NCBI RefSeq assembly: GCF_020085105.1
Contig: NC_058051.1
Coordinates: 3,864,001-3,928,000, forward strand
Direction: 5' to 3'
DNA from: Siniperca chuatsi
Taxonomy: Eukaryota > Chordata > Actinopteri > Centrarchiformes > Sinipercidae
DNA length: 64,000 nucleotides
In this document: in pieces, positions 35,908 through 47,583 of the stretch
How positions within the stretch are numbered: position 1 is the first letter of the stretch
Layout of the letters: every line of letters begins with the position of its first letter
Made by a program: the position numbers and the translations under genes
The notes under the pieces: model-generated
What the model was told of the DNA's origin: nothing
Database searches by the model: none
The model's input: the letters and a program-made list of their open reading frames with translations, nothing else

Positions 35908-37740
35908 GATTCATTCACATTATTCATTATGTGGTCCAGTGGTTGGCTATTTAATCCACATTGTTATGTTAGTGTTGTTATGAGAAAAATGTCCCTAATT
36001 CTTGAAATCCAGTATATGAGGTTTGAGCATATGGGCTCAGAAATGTAATGTTAACTGGTGTCCAAAAGGTGGTGCCACTACTCCACCTTTAGACCATGAA
36101 ACAAAAAAAACATGATTTGCAATGAAATGGAAATGCAAATGGCCAAAAATGTCCACTTATAGCCCTGAAGGTTAGGTTAAATGCACTGTCAGAGAGAGAT
36201 CACTCTTTACAACACAACTAGACACCCATCGTTTGTAATATTATGACTAATACATATGTCATATGTAAGACTGACCTCTTTTTTCAAAATCAGAGCCAAT
36301 CTGAGGACTGCCTCTGGATCAACAAGGCCTCGTTAACCACTGATTTCCGATGATATGTTCTTCTTTCTCTCGCCATTTAACACAGAGTTCTGGCTACACT
36401 ACATTACTGCAGAACAGATGTACCTTGAGGACTGAGTAGAAAAACATGGGTCTAGGGTTTAGTGAGTCTTTTAAGTAAGGCTCCATGTTTCACACACACC
36501 TTCCTTTTGTGGTAGACGTTGCTCTCGTCAATCATGAATTCCTTCCGTCCTCCCAATGTCTGCCTCCCTCTTCTTTCTCTTTTTTTAAATTGCATTCTGG
36601 CAGACCTCCCTCAACTTCTCGCTCATCTTTCATAGTGTCTAGTTTCATCCTGTATCCTGTCTATTTGTTGTAGTTGCAGCCCCTAGGAAAACCTGTCAAA
36701 GACAAATCAAAAGTATTACATACAAATTAAAAAACTTAAAAATAAGGGGCCAAGTTGCTACAAAATCAGCAACACGCTCATGCCAATCGGATTCAGTTTA
36801 CCTGTGACATGTAGTAAATGTGAAGTGAAGAGGAATGCATTCATTGCCAACCGCTATTATGAGAACTTCATCAGATCAAAATATCAAAAGTTTTATAGTT
36901 TTAATATTTTTAGATAGTTAACTATTTAAATTTACATTAGCTAACCTACATTTGATTACGCAGTAATTAACCTTGGCTTTTCATTCAAAAATTCACACCT
37001 AAATATATTTGTATTAACTAAAAACAGTGAAACAAAACATTTGAATGTTGTTAATGAATTCTACTTAAATGATAAGGGGGGTTTATTTATTAAAATGGAG
37101 GAAAACACAAAGTCTTGATGTAGTTTACACCACTTTTTTGCCCAATGTACAAATGTATTGACGAATTGAAATTATGTGCTGCGCATAACAGTACTTCTTT
37201 ATCATCATCATCACACAAAAGGGCTTTATAAATGCAACAACACATTCATACCTCTTTAACTTTTGCTGCAAGCTTCATTAATTGAAAGCCTTCACATCAA
37301 ACTTGTGCATTCACACGCTGATCAAGCTGGTCGCTGAATCCTACTGCCAACTGCAGTGTTGTGTTATCCAGCCTGCTAAGTCAGTTGGCATTTTCTTGAC
37401 TACTAGAGTAAGATGGCGAGTTGGCATTAACTCAGGAAAAGGCAGTTACTCTGTCTGTACTTTGTCGAGTCGGAATGTTTAGTTGATTAAAACAGTATTT
37501 GCTCGACTGCTGAAGAGTTCCTTAGAAGATGGATACCATACTTGGAATACTTGGATGGGGTCTGTCTGTGTCTTGCCAGATTCCAAGGGGAGAATACACA
37601 AACCTACTGAAAAAAGCTTTTCCCTAAATTTTCCCTGAATCTAAACTTCCTAATGTGTTCATTCATAAATGTTTTACAGATGAATTCTATCCTTTTCTTT
37701 CAAACAGAAATTTGATTTCTGTTTTTCTTTAAATCAAACA
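35908..37740. other. Intergenic, nothing recognised
   Basis: AT-rich. No gene or repeat identified. Confidence 0.35.
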
Positions 37741-37755
37741 CTGAAAAAATCATCC

Positions 37756-37963
37756 AATTATGACACCAAAAGCTAAGGAGGTTCATTTTAATGGGATTTA
37801 CCTCTCAGGTCATTTTTTAAGGAAAATATTTGTAATATATTTTAACAGTTGTTCTTTCTGTAATGTAGAAATTGAAACAATAGATCATATATTTTATACT
37901 TGCACATTTTCTGAAGCATTTTGGGATAACATTCATTATTGGTTGTTTCCTAAAAATGTATGA
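37756..37963 (+). pseudogene. L1-like LINE ORF2 zinc-knuckle (zf-RVT) fragment
   Basis: The frame carries KEVHFNGIY and then CSFCNVEIETIDHIFYTC with FWDNIHYWLF. This is the C-x2-C-x7-H-x4-C knuckle that lies near the C-terminus of fish L1-type ORF2 proteins. Reverse transcriptase and endonuclease domains are absent, so it is a short 3' relic. The region upstream (about 37590-37755) is probably more of the same element, with stops. Confidence 0.7.
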
Positions 37964-37966
37964 TTT

Positions 37967-39364
37967 AGCTTAATTTACAAGATAAAATACTATAAATGGA
38001 ATCATTATAGCTGATAAGACAATAGATTTAGGGTTAGGAGTTAACAGTAATAATGTTAATCCTGCAAGAAAGATGATGCATGTAAAGTTACCTCTAAATA
38101 TATTACATCCAACTGAATAAAGATGATTTGCTCCTCTCAAACAGTGACCCCGACTTCACTGAAGTCCTCACCCTTTTCACTCCGCTCATCTGCTTGTCCT
38201 CAACGGCATATGACAGCAATAACTTAGCTTGGAAAATAGCGATATGGGGCACTGAATTTGATTAATTTACTGTTTGTCAGACCACAAATGAGACAAAAAT
38301 TTGGTTGGAAAAACAATAGACGCCAGAGCGGAGTTACTGTACAAAAACACAACTTTTATAAGTTTATTCACTGATTTTGGTGATTTTGATTTTTTTTTTT
38401 AAACTGGATCATATTTTATGGAGAAAATGTTTTCTGGTTTTCCCTCTGATGTCCTCCAGCTGCTCTGTCTGTGAATATGGAGCTTCCTGATGGACAAATA
38501 GCTTTAAAATGGAAGTAGACAACTTTTCAACCAGCTAGCGCGCTATCTAGCTGACGCTGTCTGCTTATCAACTCCTTGATCATAACAGAATATAGTAACT
38601 TTCACCACTGCTCATTTTAGAAAAGCCACCAAGAAAACATGTTCTTTGTTTGTTATATAATGTGTGTTTAGATTGGTTCCTGATTTGGTATCTTTTTATA
38701 AATGCAAATATTTTTCTTGTGAAAAAATAATTTCGTATTCATATACTTCTTATTTATAATAATTCATTTATGTGTAATCATTCTTTTTTTTTTCTCCCAC
38801 CTTTCTGAAGGACCTAAATGCCCACTGCTAAGGGCTCATCTCATGACTTGGGTAGCGGATCTTTCTATTGCTGACCCTCACTCTGAAACTTCTCCTCGTG
38901 TATATCAGAGACCACCTCCCAACATTTACCAGAAGTGAAAAGACCTCCTCTAAGCATGTTTCTTTTTCTCTGTTTCATAGCATGGTGTTTTTTTCAAGTG
39001 TCAAGTTAATTAGCTTGTAAATAACATACCATGTTACTGTTATTGAATGTTGTCATCATTACTATTATTATTGTGCTGGTTTACACAAACTGTCATTAAA
39101 AACACCCCTTTGTACATCTGCTGTACACCAGTTTTGTTTGTTCATAGAAAAAAGACATAAAGAAACACTTTTGAAAGATTTAATTAAAACACACCACAAA
39201 AAGCACAACAAATACAACGAAGACTTCCAATGTAGAAATATTGATTTTCATACAGCTATTTACAGGAAACATAGAATACATCAGTAATAAACAATATTTT
39301 AAAATATATTAAACTATTTACTATTATTTTCAACTATTAACTATTTACAATACATTTCACATGA
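37967..39364. other. Intergenic, nothing recognised
   Basis: No exon recognised. It lies between the L1 relic and the 3' end of the minus-strand transposase-like pseudogene. The part from about 39050 may include that pseudogene's 3' untranslated tail. Confidence 0.35.
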
Positions 39365-42300
39365 TTATTTAGGGAACTTTTTCCTCATTTCCTCCAACCA
39401 CTGGTCTTTTTGAAGAGATTCAGACAGAGGGAATACACTCTGCCACAGTACTGGCTGTGTCCAGTGTCAACAGTGCGGAACTGGCCACACTTTTTTTTTT
39501 TTTTTACAAGTTCTACAGTTCGCCTATATGGCCTCTTTGGAGTGGCTCCAGCTTTTACTGTGCTGGTTGGCACACTGGTTTGTAGGTCGGTGCCCACTAC
39601 TGAGAACTATGGGTACTAGATGTACAGTTTGTCCTGCTGGTGTGAGGATCTGAGGTGTCAGAAAGGGTCCTGGTGCCGGGGGTGTGACAAACACATGCCT
39701 CTTCACTGGCCTCTTTGGCATGATGGGACGTGGGAGCTGATTAGAGGCTGTCTGCCTCTGTTGTGCCCGACCTGCTGTACTCTCCGGCAGCCGGTACTGA
39801 TGCTCCTGTCGTGCTGGCATGGGTTCAGCAGGAAGTACTCTTGCTTCCTGAAGAGGCTCTTCAGACTCGGAAGGGCTGGAGGCAATGCAGTGCCCTGGAG
39901 CAGCACAAAGAGCTCCTGCCTCTTCTGCCTGTTGTTGTGCCATCGGATGAGGGTGTTCTGGTTCACTTCCACCAGCTGAATCTCTGTTCCCTGCATCACC
40001 AGGGAGTTACCAACTACAAGCTGCCTAATCTTATAATAGTCCCTCAGAATTAAGGACCACCTCAAATCGGCCCCCTTACCTGTACTTACTGGGCTTGGGT
40101 GAAGATTGCAGAGTCTTATAAAAATATTTTCCACCAACCAACAGCAGTCGGGCCACCGAGCAGGTGCACTACTCGCACCTAACATGCAATGGGTGGTGCT
40201 CTCCACACCAGGTGTTTTTGAGGGCTTCTTTGGTGTTCTGAACCGTCCACTCAAAAGTCTGTCCTGATGTCGTGCTGCATAAACCACCCGCTGCTTGTCA
40301 CCTTCATCCAGGCTCTCCCACAATGCTATAACTTTGCACGCCTGCTGGTTGCTGAGACAGATAGAGGTCTGATCCGGAAGTTCCACCAAACACTCAGCAA
40401 GTCTGTCCCCGTGTTGATATCCAGGAACATTTTGGTCATCAACAGCCCATGCAAACGATGAAACTGTTTAGAAAATAGCAATGTAAAACCTTCACTGACA
40501 CTGACCTTTAATGACACTTTATTGATGCTGTGAATGATTAAAATATGTGCTCATATGTACTCAGAAAATAGTGAAGAGTCATCACACTGACACTTACCAT
40601 ATCTTCATCTTCAGCTTGCATATCAACTCCAGCCTCAGAGGACGAACTAGAGGGCAGAATTGATGCACCTGAGGTCAATGCAGATGTGCAGGGAGCCAGG
40701 CTGCATGAAAAAAAAAAAAAAAAATCAGATTGTGATTATTTTGACAGATATTTCAATTGTAATATGATTCACGATTAGTGAGAATGATCATTTTTGCATC
40801 ACAATTTTCCTTTTTCCTGAAACAATAGAGGTAAAATGGATCATTTACAAAAGTTAATAAAAGATTTTAAAACCGAGTTGAATTACCAATGTGTTCACAA
40901 ATGCTTACCAGTGTAACGTGATGGTGGACTGAATTCCGGTACCACCCTCCTGCTCAACAGCTTCTCGTAATTTTTGTTTACAAAATGAAGCAGGTCACCT
41001 GAGTAGCTGCGTAAAGCAGATGGTCCAGTAGACAGGGCAGCACTACCACAGTCCTGGTTCCACCTATGCAGTCCTTCCAGCAGGTATATCTGAAACTTCA
41101 GGCTGTTGGCACTGGTCCCTAGAAGTACATTATTAAATATTAAATTATGAAGTTATTACAACACATGAACCAACATGTCTGACAGACACAAACCTGGTAT
41201 GAAGCGTTTTAGGTGTAAATGAAAAGACTAATGATGTAGCGCCTTTGGCACATCTGTACATGGGTAACCGCACACCTCCCTTTGTGAGCTCCCCTGTCTT
41301 GGTGTATAGAGCAACACCCGTCAGGTCCTGGATGCAGTTGACGTGCTTTCTCTGGACACGCCAGATGTGATCCATCCTCTCCCTATCAAATAGGGGAACT
41401 CCAAGGGAGTCGGTCCTCCTCCAGCACTGGAGAGCCAGCTCCTCCCTTGATAGATGTTTATTGATGTTGCCCTCAGTAAGTAAACACAGGCCCTGGGATT
41501 GAAGTTGCTGTCTTTTTGCATCGCGCAACAGAGCTAAATCAGCTGCATCCCACTCAAATATGCACGCTGATAGGCGTGACATAAATATTCAGTACAGCTG
41601 ATGAGCATCTGTTGCGCATCCCAGGGCAAGTCTGCGTATGAAGTGCCAGATATCCAGCCTTATAGTGAGGTGTGGCCACACGCTGAATCTGGCCTTCAGC
41701 TTGGTCTCCCCTGCCTCAGTACAGCAGCCACAGTCCACATATAAGTCAACAGGGGGATTCACACCGGCCTGCTGGTATCTCTTTACCAGGTCTGCTGCCA
41801 TCATGTCCAGGCCAGCTCCCTCCTGAGCGGTCAGCACACTGATCAGAATCTGACCATACTCATTTCCCACAGAGGTGAGCCAGAGTGCTGTCCCTTGGCT
41901 GTTCTGGCAAGCTTCTTGGTGATCTGAAGCACACAAAATGTATAGGGCCTCTGTGAACATGATTCAGAAACACTGAAATACAGGCAGTAGTTAATAATAT
42001 CAGTAGCCTATATATATATTTTTTTTAAAAAGGTTGTTTAACCTTTTTCGTCGAATCCATTTTTAGAATGGTGCCATAGGTCAATGTTATTGCAGCCTTG
42101 ATGTCTTCCAGCCTTGTTAAAATGTCCTGGCTATAAACGGAGAGGAGCCACTTACAGCTCGGCGCCACAGCAGGCTCTGGAGGCTCAGAGAATGCCATGG
42201 GCAACAGTCCGGGCGGCTGGAGGAAGTCTACACACTCTGTGGTGTACCTTTCTACACAATGCAGCCACTCCTCCGCGTGGTTCTCCCTCAGCTGCTTTAA

Positions 42301-42899
42301 AACGCGTGTTGGGCTGTTACCCAGGGCACTCTCCCGTAGAACCCAGATCACCCGGATGTCACACGCATACCTTGGTCATGGACAGATATATCAGTAAGAA
42401 TGTTTTGCATAATTCTATTTGACAAGGCAAGAGAGAAAAGAGACGTTACTCACTTTTGTGTGAGGATGACCCAAAATTCTGATCTCTGAGCCAAGTCCAG
42501 TTGCATAAGGACAGTCTGGCTCCAAAACACATGGGCGGATCTACATTTGGTGCAGGTTAGAGTCTCTGTCATCATATTGTAGATCCTGTCCACATCCAGG
42601 ACCCACTGTGCCCTCTTGTGCAGCCCAGCTCCAGTGAGTTGGTGCTGCCGACAGGCAGGGTTGGAACAGACCACCTTCACCTTCCACAATTTGTAGGGCA
42701 TCCAGACAAGAAGTGGGTGGGCAAAAAAACGGTCTGGAGCAGGAGGCTGGTGGTACAGATGGTTTGGCTGTGGTGGAAAGTACCAGAACTTCAGGTTGTC
42801 TTGAAACTCTAGTTTTCCCATGGGCCCCAGCTTTAATAGGGTCTTCACAATCCATTTGTGGTCTTCAGGTGGCAAGCCCTCTGACCACAAACGGGGCAG
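39365..42899 (-). pseudogene. Multi-exon DDE-type transposase-like gene (DUF6729-like), decayed
   Basis: Exon-like blocks, minus strand: 42899-42454, 42370-42043, 41923-41194, 41118-40909, 40700-40598, 40463-39365. The first four junctions are clean GT-AG with compatible phases. The N-terminal block (RFFAHPLLVWMPYKLW, then CSNPAC and CTKC pairs) resembles the DUF6729 zinc-binding domain. MDSTKK, YVDCGCC, RLDIWHF and IFEWDA look like an RNase H-fold core with acidic residues. Then come DRERMDHIW, YTKTGELTKGG, SNQQACKVIALW and WPDCCWLVE, and a C-terminal CxxC zinc ribbon (CGQF, TGHSQY). This order is what I remember of a large unnamed gene family in fish. Lesions: a 1-base frameshift near 41890, stop TGA at 41589-41591, frameshifts near 41228, 39930 and 39437, an A-tract inside the zinc ribbon (39490-39507), and discordant phases for the last two introns. 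Non-functional as it stands. The mobile or host origin of the family is uncertain. Confidence 0.75.
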
Positions 42900-43426
42900 C
42901 TGAGATGTTGAAGCTTCAAGTGCACCGGGACTTTTATGACGCTGAGTTTAGTTAGTTAAGTTGCTGATGATTGCCCTCTAGTTTTTGCCGGTGTTGCAGT
43001 GTATTCAAAACAGTTTGTGTTGGTCATGTTTTTAGGTCAAATTGGAGTTCCATAATTTAGCAGAGTGGGTTGGGGCTGACAAGGTTGTGAGAGTTGTGTG
43101 TAAGCTTACTTCCCTGCAGTCTTGTCAGCCACCTCCTGCTCTCCACACACAAATAGTTTTCTTTCTGCACACAGATAAATGTGTGGTGTAGGACTGTAGT
43201 TGTAGTGCCACTGGGCAGCTCCCAGGTGCTGCATGAGCATGTTCAAAGAAATGAGTTGATTTTGATCAAACTTAAATAAATACTTTTAACATTTGTAAAT
43301 CTTGTGAGTGATGAATTTTCAACAAGTAGATATATATGCACATCCTCCTAAACACTCTTTCAGAAGAATCAACTGGGAAAAACAAGTAGATCCTCACAAC
43401 AGCATGCTGCTCCAAGACATTTCATA

Positions 43427-44041
43427 GTGCAGACATCATTTCAACCTCACTTGGTCTTCTTCAGAAGACCACTGATGGTGGTCAGGCACATCCTGTCTCA
43501 GAATGATGCTGAAAAACTAGTCCATGCATTTGTTACTTCTAGGCTGGATTATTACAGTTCCTTATTATCAGGCTGCCCGAATAAGTCCCTTAAGACTCTC
43601 CAGTTGATCCAGAATGCTGCGGCACGTGTACTGACAAGAACTAGGAAAAGAGATCATATTTCTCCCATATTAGCTTCTCTGCACTGGCTCCGTGTAAAAT
43701 CCAGAATAGAATTTAAAATCCTTCTCCTCACCTACAAAGCTCTTAATGGTCAGGCACCATCGTATCTTAAAGAGCTTATAATACCTTATTTCCCCATTAG
43801 AACACTGCGCTCCCAGGATGCAGGGTTACTTGTGGTTCCTAGAGTCTCCAAAAGTAGAATGGGAGCCAGAGCCTTCAGCTATCAAGCTCCTCTCCTGTGG
43901 AATCAGGTCTCAGTTTGGGTTCGAGAGGCAGACACCATCTCCATATTTAAGACTAGGCTGAAGACTTTCCTCTTTGATAAAGTTTATAGTTATAGCCTGT
44001 TAGCAACAAACAGCTTTGCTTTTAGATGCACTGTGGAGTAG
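43427..44041 (+). pseudogene. L2/Maui-like LINE reverse transcriptase C-terminal fragment
   Basis: A 204-codon open frame encodes the segment downstream of the reverse transcriptase fingers/palm: SRLDYYSSLLSGCPNKSLK, AAARVLTRTRKRDHI, ILASLHWLRVKSRIEFK, PRVSKSRMGARAFSY and FKTRLKTFLFDKVYS. This block is typical of fish L2-clade (Maui-like) elements. The endonuclease and the catalytic YADD portion are missing, so the copy is 5'-truncated, the usual product of target-primed insertion. The frame is intact to its natural stop, which suggests a fairly young insertion. The following ~150 bases (to about 44200) are likely its 3' UTR. Confidence 0.85.
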
Positions 44042-44859
44042 GTTTCAGCATTTATTTCAGGGCTTATACAGACTGGAGCATAGCCCTGTTGTTACATTAG
44101 TTTTGTTACTAACTAGATGGAGCTGGAAACTGTGTTTCCAGTATGAACAGCATGGATTGTGCTGAGAGGACTCAAGGACTCTACCAATTGACAACATCAT
44201 TGGTAAGTAGGAAATAGGTCAAGGAGTAGTAATATATTATAAAATAAGTGGCGTGCAGATAATGATATGCTTAATTTTCATCACAACTAACCTGGAACGT
44301 GGCAGACAGTACCTGTAGATCACAAAGCCCACTTTTATTAGACAACTACTTACTTACTAATCACTTTCACTTTGCTCCAACATTGCTTTCCCCTGTGAGA
44401 TTTTTTACCACATCCTTTTCCAAATGTAGTCTTCCAACAATAGCCAGCACATCCTGTCATGGTGACAACTCGCAAGTAGACTACAGAGCGCAACCAGCTG
44501 TGTTTATGGAATACAAACATAGCCTGACTACTTCCGGTGGCTTCAATATTTGTCACTATTAACGTTATCCACCAACTTTTTATATAGAGATCAGTGACAT
44601 TAACCCATTGTTTTAATAATGTACTTGACTAATGCATTGAACTTTACTGCATGGTCAAAAACAATGAATGAACTTGCAATGACCCTGAAGTGTATAGCTT
44701 CAATTTGTTTGTTTTTTTAATTCCCAGTGTGATGTGTTCAAAAATCTATGAATGCAGCTGCAAGTCCCAATGTAGTATTAATCAGTCTCTGTTGAATCAG
44801 ATCACTGCTGTGACATATTTTAGATCTGTCATCAACTTTGCCACAAGAAGAGCTGTCAT

Positions 44860-45235
44860 AGCCTATCTGTGTTTTTCTACTCCAGAGGAAGAGGCGGGGG
44901 AGTGGCTCAGGTGAGCAGGGAGAGCTAATTGACACAGCTGAGAGACATTGTCTAATTATGCTCTCCCTTTTATATGCAGTAGCGTGCTGGACCTGAGACA
45001 CACACATAGGATCCAGACAGGGCTGCTGAAGAAACTAACCAGTAGCTGCAACACTGAGAGAAGCCACGGAGACCCACACAACGAAGGCTGGTCAACCAGA
45101 ACCATGTGACCATAGATGGTGGCAGATAATAGAAATATTGTGTGTGTGTGTGTGTGTGTGCTCGTAATAATAAAGATCCTCACCTGGTGAATTGTGCTGT
45201 GCCTGTGTCTCTGCTGGAGGAACTCACGGTGGCAA
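44860..45235 (+). repeat. Possible solo LTR-like segment
   Basis: The block contains a (GT)n run (45141-45160), an AATAATAAAG poly(A)-like signal (about 45167) and 'gaactcacggtggcaacgag'. The last resembles an LTR end followed by the TGGCGACGAG-type primer-binding region of fish gypsy elements. No second LTR or gag/pol was seen. Low-confidence interpretation. Both ends are uncertain. Confidence 0.2.
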
Positions 45236-45500
45236 CGAGCTTGCTACAGGTTGCTGCCCCAGCTGTCCTATAGTGGAAGAGCTCTGATAGTCAATAACCT
45301 CGTTGCTTCATCATTAAGGCACAGGCTCATTGTTTTAGTGCCACCGCCAGGCCTTGTGAAAGACGTGCAGTGGCTCCTAGTGAACTTTTTCTGGTCTGGT
45401 CAGCACTGGCTGAGGGCATCTGTCCTGTATCTCCCTGTGGCAGATAGGGGACAAGGACCGATAGACATGCTGTCCAGAAAATGTCAGATTTAGCAGTCAG
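45194..45500 (+). pseudogene. Tx1/L1-like LINE ORF2 fragment
   Basis: The frame at 45194-45493 encodes LLPQLSYSGRALIVNNLVAS, SLRHRL, PPGLVKDVQWLLVNFFW and LPVADRGQGPIDM. This block lies downstream of the reverse transcriptase in Tx1-type L1 elements of fish. Only about 90 residues remain. The left boundary joins abruptly to the unrelated 'ggtggcaacgag' segment. Confidence 0.65.
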
Positions 45501-45704
45501 ATTAATGATTTTCTCACAAGTAGTCATCTGCTAAACGTGCCCTTTGTAGGACAAAAATTCATAAGTGAAGAAAAACAGAAGTCACAGCTTAATCAATATT
45601 TTCGGGACTGTTTGCAATAAATGCAATTCACTCGGTCTAAAACAGGTGTAAGTATCTGACTAAATGACGTCATACATAAACAATGAAACAACAAGCATGG
45701 CTGA

Positions 45705-46990
45705 ATAAAATAATAATAAAAAACTTTATATAGCACCTTTCAAAACAGTACATTTAAGACAAAAAGAATAAAACAAACTAAAAGCTATAAACACATACAC
45801 ATACACATTATAAAACACAAAAAACACATTATAAAACACAAAAAACACAAAGAGAGTGAAATGAAATAAAATGTCATAAAACATTAATGAAAACAATGAA
45901 AAGCCATATTGAAAAAGTGGGTTTTTAAAAGTGATTTAAAAGACGAGACAGAGTTTGCAGCCCTGATCTCCTCAGGCAGGTCATTCCACAATCTCGGCCC
46001 CCTAACTGCAAAGGCTCTATCATCTTTGAGTATCAATCTGAATGAATAACAATTTTGAGATTTTTGGCAGAAAGAAGTTATCTGATCCTTGAGATGTTTC
46101 TGAGATGATGAAAGCAGGATTGAACCATTGAGTTAACATGTTTGTCTAAGCTGAGCTTGTGGACAAAACTAACACCAAGTTTCTGCAATGCTGGGTTATT
46201 GAATGGGATAGAGAGCCAAGACTGTTTCTATTAGACTGTTTTTTGTATTTGCACTATCTTGACCTATGATCAATATTTCAGTCTTATCCAAATTAAGCTG
46301 CAGAAAATTTTGTGACATCTACTTGTGGATGTCATGAAGGAAGTTTTGCAGGTTGACATTGTTCTGATAGTTGTTTGCAGGGTCACAGCTTAGGTAGATC
46401 TGAGTATCGTCGTAAAAATGGAACATGATATTGTGTCTACGTATAAGGTGGCCAAGAGGGAGCATGTAAATGGTAAATAAGATTGGGCCCAGCACAGAGC
46501 CTTGGAGGACCCCACACTGAACACCTGTTGCAGCTGACCTGGCATCAGCGATACCAATGCAAAAACACCTGTCTTTTAGGTAGGACTGAAACCATTTCAG
46601 AGCAGTGTCACCGATACCCACACAGGTTTCAAGACGGTGTAAGAGGATCTTGTGGTCGATGGTATCAAATACTGCGCATAGATCCAGGAGAACAAGAATG
46701 GAGTTATGGCCAGCATCAACTGCCAACAATAAGTTTTTGAGAAGTGCAGTCTCAGGACTATGTTTTTTTTCTAAAACTGAATTTTTCAAAGATATTGTTT
46801 TCATGAATAAAAGCTAGCAGTTGATCTGCTACGGCCTTTTCTAAAACATTGGCTGAAAATGGGAGCGTAGAGATGGGCCTAAAATTGTTACAATCAGAGA
46901 CAGTCTTTTTAAAAGTGGTTGAATTTGAGCAGTTTTTAAAAATTCAGGGACTGTTGATAGAGAGCAGTTTAAAATTTGCAAAATAAAAGG
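45705..46990 (-). pseudogene. L2-like LINE, reverse transcriptase remnant, antisense
   Basis: Minus-strand order: NVLEKAVADQLLAFIHE (about 46850-46800), then frame 46804-46319 with LVLLDLCAVFDTIDHKILLH, VLQGSVLGPILF and FHFYDDTQIYLS, then (out of frame) FLQLNLDKTEILIIG, LSLDKHVNSMVQS and RDCGMT-type remnants to about 45890, with an A-rich 3' tail at about 45705-45880. These are reverse transcriptase blocks 1-7 of an L2-clade element. The catalytic YADD has lost its Ala codon (reads YDD). There are several frameshifts, and about 250 bases are deleted after 'FHHLRNISR'. Inactive. Confidence 0.8.
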
Positions 46991-47039
46991 GGACACTGTG
47001 TTAAAAACCTTCCTTTAGAAATTTTACAGGCAAAATATC

Positions 47040-47195
47040 TGAAGGGCAAGTTGAAGGTTTTAGTCAGTGTAGCTAGGGAGATAATATTAAACCATCATAT
47101 CATACCAACAGTAAAATATGGTGGTGGTAGTGTGATGGTCTGGGGCTGTTTTGTTTTTTTTGCCCAGTCTCTTATGGTGGAGTCATGAACACTGA
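47040..47195 (+). pseudogene. Tc1-like transposase internal scrap
   Basis: Encodes HHIIPTVKYGGGSVMVWGCF, the conserved core block just before the second half of Tc1 transposases. About 50 residues remain. It is unrelated in position to the 19.6-kb Tc1 copy, and no terminal repeats are seen. Confidence 0.7.
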
Positions 47196-47334
47196 CCTTA
47201 ATTGAGGCAATTTTACCAATTAGTAGATACCATGGCTAGACTCCGTCATGACGTCACACATACCGTCATTTCTCTATCAAATACAAATACATCAAATCTC
47301 TGTTAGTTCATTGATAGCACAAAAAACACCCCAT

Positions 47335-47545
47335 AGTAATCCAGTTCTATGTCAGCTCTCACACTCCATAGGCACGTCACTGTGTACATTGACCTCACCT
47401 CTGATACTTCGACTCGCTTGTATTCTCCATCAGTACAATCAAAATTGACGGGGTTTTTTCAACCGAAGCAGGCGAACATTGACAAGTCTGTTCTCCTCTC
47501 AGTTAGCTAAGTAATCCAGTTCTATGTCAGCTCTCACACCCCATA
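47335..47545 (+). repeat. 36-base direct repeat, 175-base period
   Basis: 'agtaatccagttctatgtca' followed by 'gctctcacac(t/c)ccata' occurs at 47335-47370 and again at 47510-47545 with one mismatch. The sequence between is unique. Confidence 0.85.
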
Positions 47546-47583
47546 CAAACACCTGTGGCGTTCGCAGGCTGTGGACTACCCTG

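Noticed and set aside
44860-45235. A complete LTR retrotransposon or endogenous retrovirus
   Set aside because: No gag, pol or env, no second LTR and no target duplication. At most a solo-LTR-like segment.
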